This document shows, in pieces, positions 1-5,581 of a DNA stretch of 7,581 nt. The position numbers and the translations under genes are program-made. The notes under the pieces were generated by a model, which worked only from the letters and a program-made list of their open reading frames with translations, did not search any database and was not told the DNA's origin. The DNA lies in contig JAPPIY010000098.1 of NCBI GenBank assembly GCA_026914095.1, positions 1-7,581 of the forward strand, read 5' to 3'. Each line of letters starts with the position of its first letter. Position 1 is the stretch's first letter. The DNA comes from Oligoflexia bacterium. Its GTDB lineage: Bacteria > Bdellovibrionota > Bdellovibrionia > Bdellovibrionales > UBA1609.

Positions 1-59
1 CCCTCTAAAGTTAAATACTTTTCCCGGTGATAATGTTCTGTTAAAAGCTTATGCTCCAT
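1..59 (-). CDS. nuoF: NADH-quinone oxidoreductase subunit F, N-terminal fragment
   Basis: Only the first 19 codons are inside the window; the gene runs off the left edge. The minus-strand ATG is at 57-59 and the peptide begins MEHKLLTEHYHREKYLTLE. This resembles the short polar leader of NuoF, the 51-kDa flavoprotein that oxidises NADH with FMN and holds a 4Fe-4S cluster. None of the NADH, FMN or cluster motifs are in view, so the call rests on the leader plus position. The start codon lies two bases after the nuoE stop codon, the tight nuoE-nuoF spacing usual in complex I operons, which implies one transcript and translational coupling. A GGGG run about 10 bases upstream, inside the end of nuoE, is the only ribosome-binding candidate. 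Confidence 0.8.
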   Translation of the reverse strand, partial: MEHKLLTEHYHREKYLTLE

Positions 60-61
60 TT

Positions 62-565
62 TTAGAAAGTCCCCGCATTGAGTTTTGATTTTAAAATAGA
101 AAGCGCTGACTCTTTTTTCATTTTTCCCAAATAACTGTCATTGAGTTGAATAACCGGAGCCTCATCGCAAGCCCCCAAACATTCCACCTTAGAAACCGTC
201 CAATTTCCACAGGAGCTTGTCTCCCCCTCTTTCACATTCAACTTCTCGCACAGCTCCGCGATAAGCTCCCGACTGCCATTTAAAGCGCAAGAGACATTAG
301 AGCAAACCTGCACATGAAATTTCCCGACTGGTTTTTTGTTAAACATCGTATAAAACATCAAAACCTCGTAAATATGAGACTCAGGGATTTGTGTTATTTC
401 ACTCAGCCAGCTGACCGCCGATTTGGAAATCCAGCCTTTTTCTTTTTGGATTTGCCATAAACAGGGAATCAAACAGGATAACTTAGTCTCATAGCGAGTC
501 ATTTCCTTTTTAATAATTTCCTGCCTTTCTTTAGAAAGAGAGAAACTCTGCTTTTCAGCCTTCAT
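62..565 (-). CDS. nuoE: NADH-quinone oxidoreductase subunit E (2Fe-2S, 24-kDa type)
   Basis: NuoE is the thioredoxin-like 2Fe-2S subunit of the complex I NADH-dehydrogenase module and pairs with NuoF on the cytoplasmic side. From the ATG at 565 it is 167 residues, normal for the family. The frame is open to a TTG at 601 (12 more residues), but neither start has a convincing Shine-Dalgarno; I prefer the ATG. The N-terminal half is helical and contains the family stretch leading to EVLMFYTMF. The four cluster ligands are present: the VCSNVSC pair (Cys-x4-Cys) and the later ECLGACDEAP pair (Cys-x3-Cys), residues 100, 105, 141 and 145 counted from the TTG. It is followed at two bases by nuoF, but is about 840 bases from nuoCD with an opposite-strand gene between, so it probably has its own promoter in 602-780. 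I could not identify that promoter clearly. Confidence 0.93.
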   Translation of the reverse strand: MKAEKQSFSLSKERQEIIKKEMTRYETKLSCLIPCLWQIQKEKGWISKSAVSWLSEITQIPESHIYEVLMFYTMFNKKPVGKFHVQVCSNVSCALNGSRELIAELCEKLNVKEGETSSCGNWTVSKVECLGACDEAPVIQLNDSYLGKMKKESALSILKSKLNAGTF

Positions 566-695
566 AAAAACTAATGTATTGTTTAAACTCCAGAAAGGCA
601 AGAAAAATTGATCCAGCCAGCCCTATGAATTCCTAAAACCAATTTAAATAAATACACCCGTTGTTGAAATGCTTATAAAAATTTAGAATACAGCC

Positions 696-758
696 TTAAG
701 TTTTATTTTGGCTTATCATAAAGCCATTCCCTTCAGGATCTGTTAAATCAGTGCGCCT
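696..758 (-). pseudogene. possible remnant of a glyoxalase/VOC-family gene C-terminus
   Basis: A minus-strand reading frame of only 20 codons between stops reads TDLTDPEGNGFMISQNKT and then TAA. The block DPEGNGF followed by hydrophobic residues and a Gln resembles the last beta strand of vicinal-oxygen-chelate (glyoxalase/bleomycin-resistance) proteins. Upstream on the same strand a second frame (about 765-820) is open but not recognisable. With no start codon and stops on both sides it cannot be functional. It may be the eroded tail of a gene that once stood between nuoCD and nuoE. The match is short and could be chance. Confidence 0.25.
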
Positions 759-811
759 CTAAAATAAATTTTACTGCTTTTAAATGAAAGGCTTGTACTT
801 TCCTATCCATT

Positions 812-816
812 CCCCC
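812..816 (+). other. C5 run: suspected one-base deletion at the front of the 891-1334 gene
   Basis: The frame of the downstream gene stays open upstream to 768 but has no ATG, GTG or TTG before 891. An ATG at 784 in another frame reads MKGLYFPIHSP and hits TAG right after this C5 run. One extra C would join it to LGPDLFSYQGLKN and on into the gene, giving about 184 residues. This is inference from frame continuity. There is no Shine-Dalgarno before 784, so the shorter gene remains possible. Confidence 0.35.
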
Positions 817-890
817 TAGGCCCAGATTTATTTTCCTATCAAGGATTAAAAAATGTTGGGGAGTTTTTAAACAAATGGAAAAAAGATTGG

Positions 891-1334
891 ATGGAGCGAA
901 AAAACAAAAAACCAGAAGACCTGGATTTTTGTTTGCCTGAAGGAAATATGATTCCTATAGGATATATTATGATGAGACATTCTATCAGGCAAGACCGGCC
1001 TGTGCAAGCTTACCAAAGATGGATGAATAAAATGCCAGGAGCTTACAGCAAATATGTGGTGAAAAAACAGTTGCCGCCAAATGAAGAGAATCCCTATATG
1101 CTGGCCCATTTGAAAGACTACCGCTCCTTAATGCCTATGGCGCAAGAAAAAACAAAACCTATGTTTTTGCTAAAGCCTGGAGATGGAGCTATAGGATCAC
1201 ATTATCAAGCTGTTCAAGCCTGTTATACTGACTTTAAAGAGCTAACAAATAACATTCTTTCTGCTATTGATAAGGTTAAAATTAATGAAAAAGGCCCTGT
1301 ATCAAAGCTTATAAATTATACTGACCCTGTTTGA
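891..1334 (+). CDS. uncharacterised protein, 147 residues
   Basis: I do not recognise this family. From the ATG at 891 the protein is soluble-looking, with no signal peptide or membrane segment. It is Lys/Met rich at the front (LDFCLPEGNMIPIGYIMMRH), has a central QAYQRWMNKMPGAYSKYVVK stretch, and a C-terminal part centred on KPMFLLKPGDGAIGSH then VQACYTDFKELTNNI that looks like a conserved motif in an alpha-helical context. The frame is open 41 codons further upstream with protein-like content (FSYQGLKNVGEFLNKWKKDW), so the true start may lie at 784 beyond a frameshift. No clear ribosome site precedes 891; GGGGAG at 858-863 is too far. It is divergent from nuoE and convergent with nuoCD, so it interrupts what would normally be a continuous nuo operon. 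The last codons (YTDPV stop) lie in a repeat end found elsewhere in the window, suggesting that the C-terminus was reshaped by that element. Confidence 0.6.
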   Translation: MERKNKKPEDLDFCLPEGNMIPIGYIMMRHSIRQDRPVQAYQRWMNKMPGAYSKYVVKKQLPPNEENPYMLAHLKDYRSLMPMAQEKTKPMFLLKPGDGAIGSHYQAVQACYTDFKELTNNILSAIDKVKINEKGPVSKLINYTDPV

Positions 1335-1400
1335 ATTTTCCCGCTTTTTCTGGAGATTCCCGCTTACGCGGGAATGACTGTTGTGTTGAAATTTCAAACC
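1316..1400. repeat. small palindromic repeat with terminal inverted repeats
   Basis: The block begins TTATACTGACCCTGTTTGA, close to the end of the larger element at 3975-4277. It continues into GTTTGAATTTTC (1329-1340), which matches the reverse complement of the right end at 1388-1399 at 11 of 12 positions. A perfect GC-rich hairpin sits in the centre. The same order (GTTTGA, T run, C run, hairpin half-sites, GTTGAAA) recurs at 3989-4073. It looks like a dispersed non-autonomous repeat. The plus-strand gene ends inside it, at 1334. Confidence 0.65.
1356..1375. terminator. stem-loop between convergent genes, possible bidirectional terminator
   Basis: ATTCCCGC and GCGGGAAT form a perfect 8-bp stem around a TTAC loop. 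It sits 21 bases after the plus-strand gene and 65 bases after nuoCD on the other strand, where a two-way terminator would be useful. There is no run of T directly after the stem on either strand, so classic intrinsic termination is doubtful. The hairpin is part of the repeat at 1316-1400. Confidence 0.45.
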
Positions 1401-1440
1401 TAATCGGTGTACTAACTTCTTTTGATAAATTCTAAAAATA

Positions 1441-3123
1441 CTACCTGTCCAGCTCACCGGCAATAATGTTCATGCTTCCTAAAAGAGTGACAGCGTCTGC
1501 CGTTAAACTTCCGCGAATGCAATGAGGAAAAGACTGATAGATTGCAAAACAAGGCGGGCGGACTTTTAAGCGATAGGGCTTAGGCCCTCCATCACTCACA
1601 AGGTAAAATCCCAGCTCGCCGTTAGCCGCCTCTGTAACCGAATAACACTCGCCTTTAGGCGGGCGGAGTCCATGAATGACTAACATAAAGTGATTCATCA
1701 AGCCTTCAATATTTCCATAAACCTCTTTCTTTTCAGGCAAAACAATATCTTTATCCCGAAGGCTGTAATCTCCTGGCGGAACATTTTTGCAAACCTGCTC
1801 AATAATTTTAACTGACTGTCTCATTTCCTCCACACGAACCAAATAACGGTCATAAGCGTCCCCGGTGGTTCCCACAGGCACTTCAAAATCCAAAGTCTCA
1901 TAGCCATAATAAGGCTCTGACTTTCTCAAATCCAAGCCTAAACCCGTGGAGCGCAGACAAGGCCCTGTGTATCCCCAAGCTATGGCCTGCTCTGTGTCTA
2001 TAGCCCCCACCTTTTGATTGCGATCCATCCAAATTTTATTGTTTGTCAAAAGGATGTCAATCTCTTCAATTCCCTTTTTCATTTCCTCACAAAATTGAAG
2101 AATATCCTTAAACCAATTGGCCGGCGGCTCATTGGCCATTCCCCCCACTCTAGTCATGGAGACAGTCAATCTGGCTCCGCACAGCTTTTCAAAAATAGTA
2201 TAAACTTTTTCTCTATAGGTGAAAGCATGAAAAAAACCTGTCAAAGCTCCCAAATCAAAAGCCGCGGCTCCAATGCAAACAATATGATCAATAATGCGGG
2301 ACAATTCACACAGTATCACTCTCATCGCTTGAGCTTTTGGCGGAATATCCACCCCTAGCATCTCCTCCACAGCTTTGCAGTAACCCACATTATTCATTGG
2401 AGAAGAGCAATAATTTAAACGATCCGTATAAGGTATCACTTGATTGTAGGGATGCTCTTCCGCCATTTTTTCAAAACAGCGGTGAAGATAGCCTATCTCC
2501 ACATTGGCGCGATGAACTTTCTCCCCATCCATAAGAGCCATAATTCTCAAGGTCCCATGAGTGGCTGGATGAGAGGGGCCAATGTTGAGAGGCATTAAAT
2601 CCTTTCCTTCATCATTTGGAGGATTGCCGTCTGGCTCATTGTCCATACAAAACTCTAAAGGCTCTGACAAATGCTGCTGTAAATCCGCTGGATAATCCTT
2701 TCTAAGAGGATAGCCTTTAAACTGATGATGCGTGAGTATCCTTTTCATATTCGGATGATTTTTAAATTTTAAGCCATACATATCATAAATTTCTCTTTCA
2801 AACCAATCAGCTGTCGGATAGACAAACTGAGCTGTTGGAATCAGCTCCCCCTCTTTAACAGAAATTTTTATTCTCAAACGGGTCATATCTCTTGATGACA
2901 GCAGTTCATAACACACTTCAAAATTTTTCTCTTGATGAGGGTAATGCGCTCCCGACACACACATTAAAAAATCAAAAAAACGCTTTTCCTTTAAATGCTG
3001 TAACACAGGGACAATCTCTTCGGAATTGAGATAAAGGACATCCGCATTTAAAAGCCTTTTAAACACAAACTCTTTTTGAAATTCTTGTTTCAGATCTTTC
3101 TTTAAGCTCTTAATATTACTCAT
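1441..3123 (-). CDS. nuoCD: fused NADH-quinone oxidoreductase subunit C/D
   Basis: A 560-residue fusion of two complex I peripheral-arm subunits. Residues 1 to about 150 are the NuoC (30-kDa) domain with its signature ADWFEREIYDMYGLKF, then HPNMKRIL and GYPLRKDYP at 139-145. A short acidic, Pro/Asn-rich linker (about 153-175) leads into NuoD (49-kDa), which starts at LMPLNIGPSHPATHGTLR and ends in the usual GELDR. By homology to the solved structures, the HPATHG loop (His185, His189) and Tyr238 in DRLNYCS line the quinone head-group pocket next to cluster N2 of NuoB. Length and both ends are intact and no frameshift is seen. Separate nuoC and nuoD genes are the commoner arrangement; fusions occur in enterobacteria and some other lineages. 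The ATG at 3123 has a purine-rich AGAGAGA about 10-15 bases upstream. It follows nuoB after 136 bases, probably on the nuoB transcript, and is cut off from nuoE by the unknown plus-strand gene. Confidence 0.97.
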   Translation of the reverse strand: MSNIKSLKKDLKQEFQKEFVFKRLLNADVLYLNSEEIVPVLQHLKEKRFFDFLMCVSGAHYPHQEKNFEVCYELLSSRDMTRLRIKISVKEGELIPTAQFVYPTADWFEREIYDMYGLKFKNHPNMKRILTHHQFKGYPLRKDYPADLQQHLSEPLEFCMDNEPDGNPPNDEGKDLMPLNIGPSHPATHGTLRIMALMDGEKVHRANVEIGYLHRCFEKMAEEHPYNQVIPYTDRLNYCSSPMNNVGYCKAVEEMLGVDIPPKAQAMRVILCELSRIIDHIVCIGAAAFDLGALTGFFHAFTYREKVYTIFEKLCGARLTVSMTRVGGMANEPPANWFKDILQFCEEMKKGIEEIDILLTNNKIWMDRNQKVGAIDTEQAIAWGYTGPCLRSTGLGLDLRKSEPYYGYETLDFEVPVGTTGDAYDRYLVRVEEMRQSVKIIEQVCKNVPPGDYSLRDKDIVLPEKKEVYGNIEGLMNHFMLVIHGLRPPKGECYSVTEAANGELGFYLVSDGGPKPYRLKVRPPCFAIYQSFPHCIRGSLTADAVTLLGSMNIIAGELDR

Positions 3124-3259
3124 TTTTTATAATCTCTCTTGCTGAATTATATTATCATAAATTTCTAATGTTATTCCGCAATTACTGAATTCCATATAAC
3201 ACGCCTTATTTAATTTCATCTTCCCTGCCAAACTCTGTAGCCTGTTTTAAAACGCAGGT

Positions 3260-3802
3260 TTAACGATAAGCCCCTGGCTTCCAGTTGTCCTTATAGGGAC
3301 GGGGGCGGTTTTCAGTTATCATTTTTTGAACCAACATCACAGCATCTATAACAGCTTCTGGAGTGGGAGGGCAACCTGGAATATAAACATCTACAGGTAT
3401 CACCTTATCCACCCCCTGCAAAACATGATAAGCTCTATAAAAACCGCCGGAGCTGGCGCAAGCCCCCATAGCAATAACATACTTAGGCTCAATCATCTGC
3501 TCATACACACGGGCAATAACAGGAGCCATTTTCTCAGTAATGGTGCCAGCGACAATCATCAAATCAGACTGCCGGGGGGAAAAACGCACCACCTCGGCCC
3601 CAAAACGAGCCAAGTCATAACGGGGCCCTAAAACAGACATGATTTCAATGCCGCAACAAGCGGTTCCATAAGTCATAGGCCAAAGAGAGTTCCGCCGGCT
3701 CCAAGCGACAATGCGATCCACACGAGAAGTAAAAAAAGCCTGCTCTTCTGTTTTCTGATTAAACTTTTCAGCAGAGATAGAAAGTTTTTTTTGAGCTGTC
3801 AT
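3260..3802 (-). CDS. nuoB: NADH-quinone oxidoreductase subunit B (cluster N2 subunit)
   Basis: NuoB (PSST type) carries 4Fe-4S cluster N2, the last iron-sulfur centre before quinone, at the junction of the peripheral and membrane arms. The 180-residue length is normal. The ligands are present: adjacent Cys49-Cys50 in TYGTACCGIEIM, Cys115 in AMGACASSGG and Cys144 in YIPGCPPTPEA. The family motifs RYDLARFGAEVVRFSPRQSD and GTITEKMAPV are intact. The ATG at 3802 has AAGGGG about 10 bases upstream and an AGGAGG further up. A strong promoter lies about 40 bases upstream, so nuoB is the first gene of its transcript. The usual upstream neighbour nuoA is absent; the space is filled by a repeat element and a protease-like gene. 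nuoCD follows after 136 bases. Confidence 0.97.
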   Translation of the reverse strand: MTAQKKLSISAEKFNQKTEEQAFFTSRVDRIVAWSRRNSLWPMTYGTACCGIEIMSVLGPRYDLARFGAEVVRFSPRQSDLMIVAGTITEKMAPVIARVYEQMIEPKYVIAMGACASSGGFYRAYHVLQGVDKVIPVDVYIPGCPPTPEAVIDAVMLVQKMITENRPRPYKDNWKPGAYR

Positions 3803-3810
3803 TTAATAAA

Positions 3811-3832
3811 ATCCCCTTTAAATTAGCCTCCT
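3811..3832 (-). promoter_or_regulatory. two stacked Shine-Dalgarno-like sites before nuoB
   Basis: On the minus strand AGGAGG (3827-3832) is followed by AAGGGGAT (3811-3818) and then the nuoB ATG at 3802. The nearer site has about 10 bases of spacing and is the probable ribosome-binding site. AGGAGG is 24 bases from the ATG, with no start codon at usable spacing, and would lie at the very 5' end of the mRNA predicted from the promoter. It may be a standby site or a leftover from a deleted gene junction. Confidence 0.4.
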
Positions 3833-3842
3833 AAACTCTTGT

Positions 3843-3871
3843 AAGATACACTAAAACAGTCTTTTTGTCAA
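3843..3871 (-). promoter_or_regulatory. sigma70-type promoter of nuoB-nuoCD
   Basis: On the minus strand a perfect TTGACA (3866-3871) is followed by a 17-base spacer and TATCTT (3843-3848), 4 of 6 to the consensus -10. Transcription would start near 3836, giving a leader of about 34 bases before nuoB. Perfect -35, ideal spacing and close distance make this the best promoter in the window. It shows that nuoB does not need read-through from an upstream nuoA. Confidence 0.65.
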
Positions 3872-3974
3872 TGGCTTTTCATTATGAGCAGTCCCTCTGT
3901 TTATAGTTGATTAAAACAATTTACTACAGGAGGCCCATAGATACTTTAGAAGTTGTCTTAATAAATACCTCAAG

Positions 3975-4277
3975 TATATACTGATCTTGTTTGATTTTTC
4001 CCCCCTCTTTTGTCACTCCCGCAAAACTTGTCCTCGTGGAAACAGGGGCAGGAGTCTAGTTGAAACTTGAAAATTTGGGAATTATAGACATGACTTCGCA
4101 TTATTCCTTTTACTTGCTTTTTTTTATCAGCTTTTTGCATTTCTTTTTAAGGAAACTTTATCTCTTTATTTTTTTCTGGATAAACAGCCTGAAACCCCTT
4201 ATATTTCCTTAGTTTAAAGGTTTCTTGTGCGAAGTCATGTCTATAATTCCCGAATTTTCAAACAAGATCAGTATATA
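3975..4277. mobile_element. MITE-like inverted-repeat element, about 300 bp
   Basis: The right arm (4228-4277) is 50 bases. Its reverse complement starts TATATACTGATCTTGTTTGA and ends ATGACTTCGCA. The left arm holds the same sequence in two pieces, 3975-3994 and 4067-4100, with one mismatch in the second piece, split by an insertion. The internal 127 bases (4101-4227) are T-rich and encode nothing I can recognise, so the element has no transposase. TATATA abuts both outer ends, which fits a TA-type target as used by IS630/mariner-like transposases, although TATATA could also be part of the element. It occupies the place between the nuoB promoter and the protease-like gene. Confidence 0.75.
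3991..4070. repeat. small palindromic repeat nested in the left arm of the larger element
   Basis: An insertion of 76 bases (3995-4070) splits the left arm of the 3975-4277 element and is bounded by TTGA on both sides (3991-3994 and 4067-4070), like a 4-bp target duplication. It carries GTCACTCCCGC and GGGGCAGGAGTC as imperfect stem halves and ends GTTGAAACTTGAAA. It has the same plan as the repeat at 1316-1400 but a degenerate hairpin. Because the right arm is uninterrupted, this repeat arrived after the larger element. Confidence 0.65.
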
Positions 4278-4413
4278 TAGCTAAAGCCAATTTGCTAGTT
4301 AATAAATTTTCAGAAGAAAAACAACACTCTAAACTGCTGGCGGGCTAGTTTGCGCACATTTCTTTATATCTATGAGACAGTCTCTACTCTTGGACAGAGC
4401 TAGTAAAGCAATT
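4278..4413. other. intergenic stretch with no recognisable content
   Basis: Between the inverted-repeat element and the stop codon of the protease-like gene I see no gene or convincing terminator. There are several CTAG/GCTAG words and a 5-bp palindrome GAGACAGTCTC at 4374-4384, which is too short and lacks a T run. With the element and the nuoB leader, the whole 3803-4413 stretch is non-coding. Confidence 0.4.
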
Positions 4414-5309
4414 CTATAGCTCTTTCACACTGGATGGCCTGATTTTCAAAGCTGTTGTTTTCTGTAGAGAGAACAGATCTTTTTTATTTTTGCAAGGCTG
4501 AAAGTTTTTCTCTTTTTGCAGACCCAGCAGTTTTATCCCAGAAAAACTAATCTCACTGTCAATTAAGAAGTTGCTTAAAGCGCTTAAGACACTTTGTTTA
4601 TCAGGCAGTAAAGGGAGCGTAAAAAAGCAGTGGTGATCTTCATGTGGAAGAATCTTTTTTTCTTGAAAAGCATAGTGGAGCATTTCATGTCCCATAATAT
4701 AAAAACCCAACCCAACCATATCTCTTTTCACTCCATAAGGATCATTTTGATAGTAGGAGAGAAAAGCTCTTTTTGGATTGAGCTGTATAAAGTTGGTATT
4801 GTCATAATGAAAGGCTATAAAGTGTTTTGGAAAAAGCAAAAAATGCTCTAAAAAACCTTTAATCCACTCAGGGGTGATCGTTGAGGGGCTGATTTTTTCA
4901 TAGCGGACATACTCTGTCCAAATGAAGGGGTTGTTTGCAATCCACTGTCTTTGCCAAGCTGTCAGTTGTTGTGACTGTTTCTCTTTTTCAAAAGGGAAAA
5001 AATAAATGACTGGGGGAGGAACTTCGCTGGGAAGGTTCAGTGTTTGTTTAACAAAAGACCATATAGAATTAGATTGTTCTTGAAGAGGGGGAACTCAAAA
5101 AATGGAACATTTCCGCTCAAAGTTACGGAGAGCGTCTCATGTTGAGAGAAAGACGAAGAATCACTCTCCCCATTGGCAGAGTTAGAATGTGAGCTGTTGG
5201 TTTCTTGATGGGCGGATTGGGATGGAGGCTCCTCAATGATGGTATATCCATAAGCAGGGCACATAAATGCTGGAAAAAAATATAAGAATAACTTTTTGAT
5301 AAAAAACAC
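4414..5309 (-). pseudogene. secreted zinc-metalloprotease-like protein, split by a frameshift
   Basis: Two minus-strand frames make one sensible protein of about 298 residues. Frame A starts with GTG at 5309 and gives a signal peptide (MFFIKKLFLYFFPAFMCPAYG, probable cleavage after AYG), then a Ser/Asn/Glu-rich linker to about residue 70. Just past a C5 run the reading moves to frame B, which is open from 5094 to 4414 but has no ATG or GTG and only a late TTG at 4839. It therefore reads as a continuation, not a separate gene. Frame B contains TAWQRQWIANNPFIWTEYVR and the zincin motif MGHEMLHYAF (HExxH at 4675-4689), then DHHCFF 13 residues on, where a further metal ligand could be. By analogy HExxH binds zinc and supplies the catalytic Glu; the substrate is unknown and I cannot assign a peptidase family. 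The signal peptide points to the periplasm or outside. No Shine-Dalgarno is seen before the GTG. The break could be a real mutation or a sequencing error. Confidence 0.6.
5087..5091 (-). other. C5 run where the protease-like gene changes frame
   Basis: On the minus strand frame A reads NVPFFEF and meets the C5 run (G5 on the plus strand). Continuing in frame A gives PLFKNN and a stop at 5037. With six Cs the reading becomes FPPLQEQSNSIWSFVKQ and stays open to 4414. A slip one base earlier, in the T6 run, would hit TGA, so the C run is the better site. It is the same kind of defect as at 812-816. Confidence 0.5.
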
Positions 5310-5325
5310 GATAGAATTAACAACA

Positions 5326-5354
5326 ATTTAATGACTGGCTGTTTTATTTGTCAC
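5326..5354 (-). promoter_or_regulatory. weak candidate promoter for the protease-like gene
   Basis: On the minus strand GTGACA (5349-5354), a 17-base spacer and TTAAAT (5326-5331, 4 of 6 to consensus) lie just before the GTG at 5309. The start point would be near 5319, leaving a leader of only about 10 bases without a Shine-Dalgarno. In such AT-rich DNA this could be chance. The remainder of 5355-5581 holds nothing I recognise. Confidence 0.25.
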
Positions 5355-5581
5355 ACTATTACACACTGCATCATATTAGCTTGTAAATTAGAAATTGAAT
5401 GAAATTTAATTGAAAACAAGCCAAAAGACCTATCATTTCTGAAATATTCAAAACATTTCCTTCATCAATATCACAATAAAAAAGAAGTTAAGCGTATAAT
5501 TCCCTATTTTTAGGCTTTTTATAGGCAACAACACTTTTAAAAATAAAACAAATTTTTTCACACCGACTAAATATAAAATTT

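Noticed and set aside
867..1109. Minus-strand open frame opposite the unknown gene
   Set aside because: Protein is Phe/His-rich and unlike anything real; the plus strand has the better coding character.
2014..2534. Two plus-strand open frames inside nuoCD
   Set aside because: They are antisense to a complete, well-conserved gene and have low-complexity Ser/Pro/His-rich translations.
3206..3259. In-frame extension of nuoB past its stop (17 codons, ending in GREDEIK)
   Set aside because: NuoB is already full length and there is no read-through context; the extension is short enough to be chance.
3326..3631. Plus-strand open frame opposite nuoB
   Set aside because: Antisense to nuoB, His/Asn/Gly-rich translation with no motif.
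3872..3974. Possible nuoA remnant upstream of nuoB
   Set aside because: All three minus-strand frames are interrupted by stops and none shows a NuoA-like hydrophobic segment or C-terminus.
5123..5326. Alternative minus-strand frame overlapping the protease-like gene's signal region
   Set aside because: It also begins hydrophobically but turns into an Arg/Pro/Leu mixture and ends quickly, while the GTG frame gives a standard signal peptide and linker leading to the HExxH frame.
5502..5524. Terminator hairpin after resB (CCTAT ... ATAGG)
   Set aside because: Only a five-base AT-rich stem with a long loop; not convincing.
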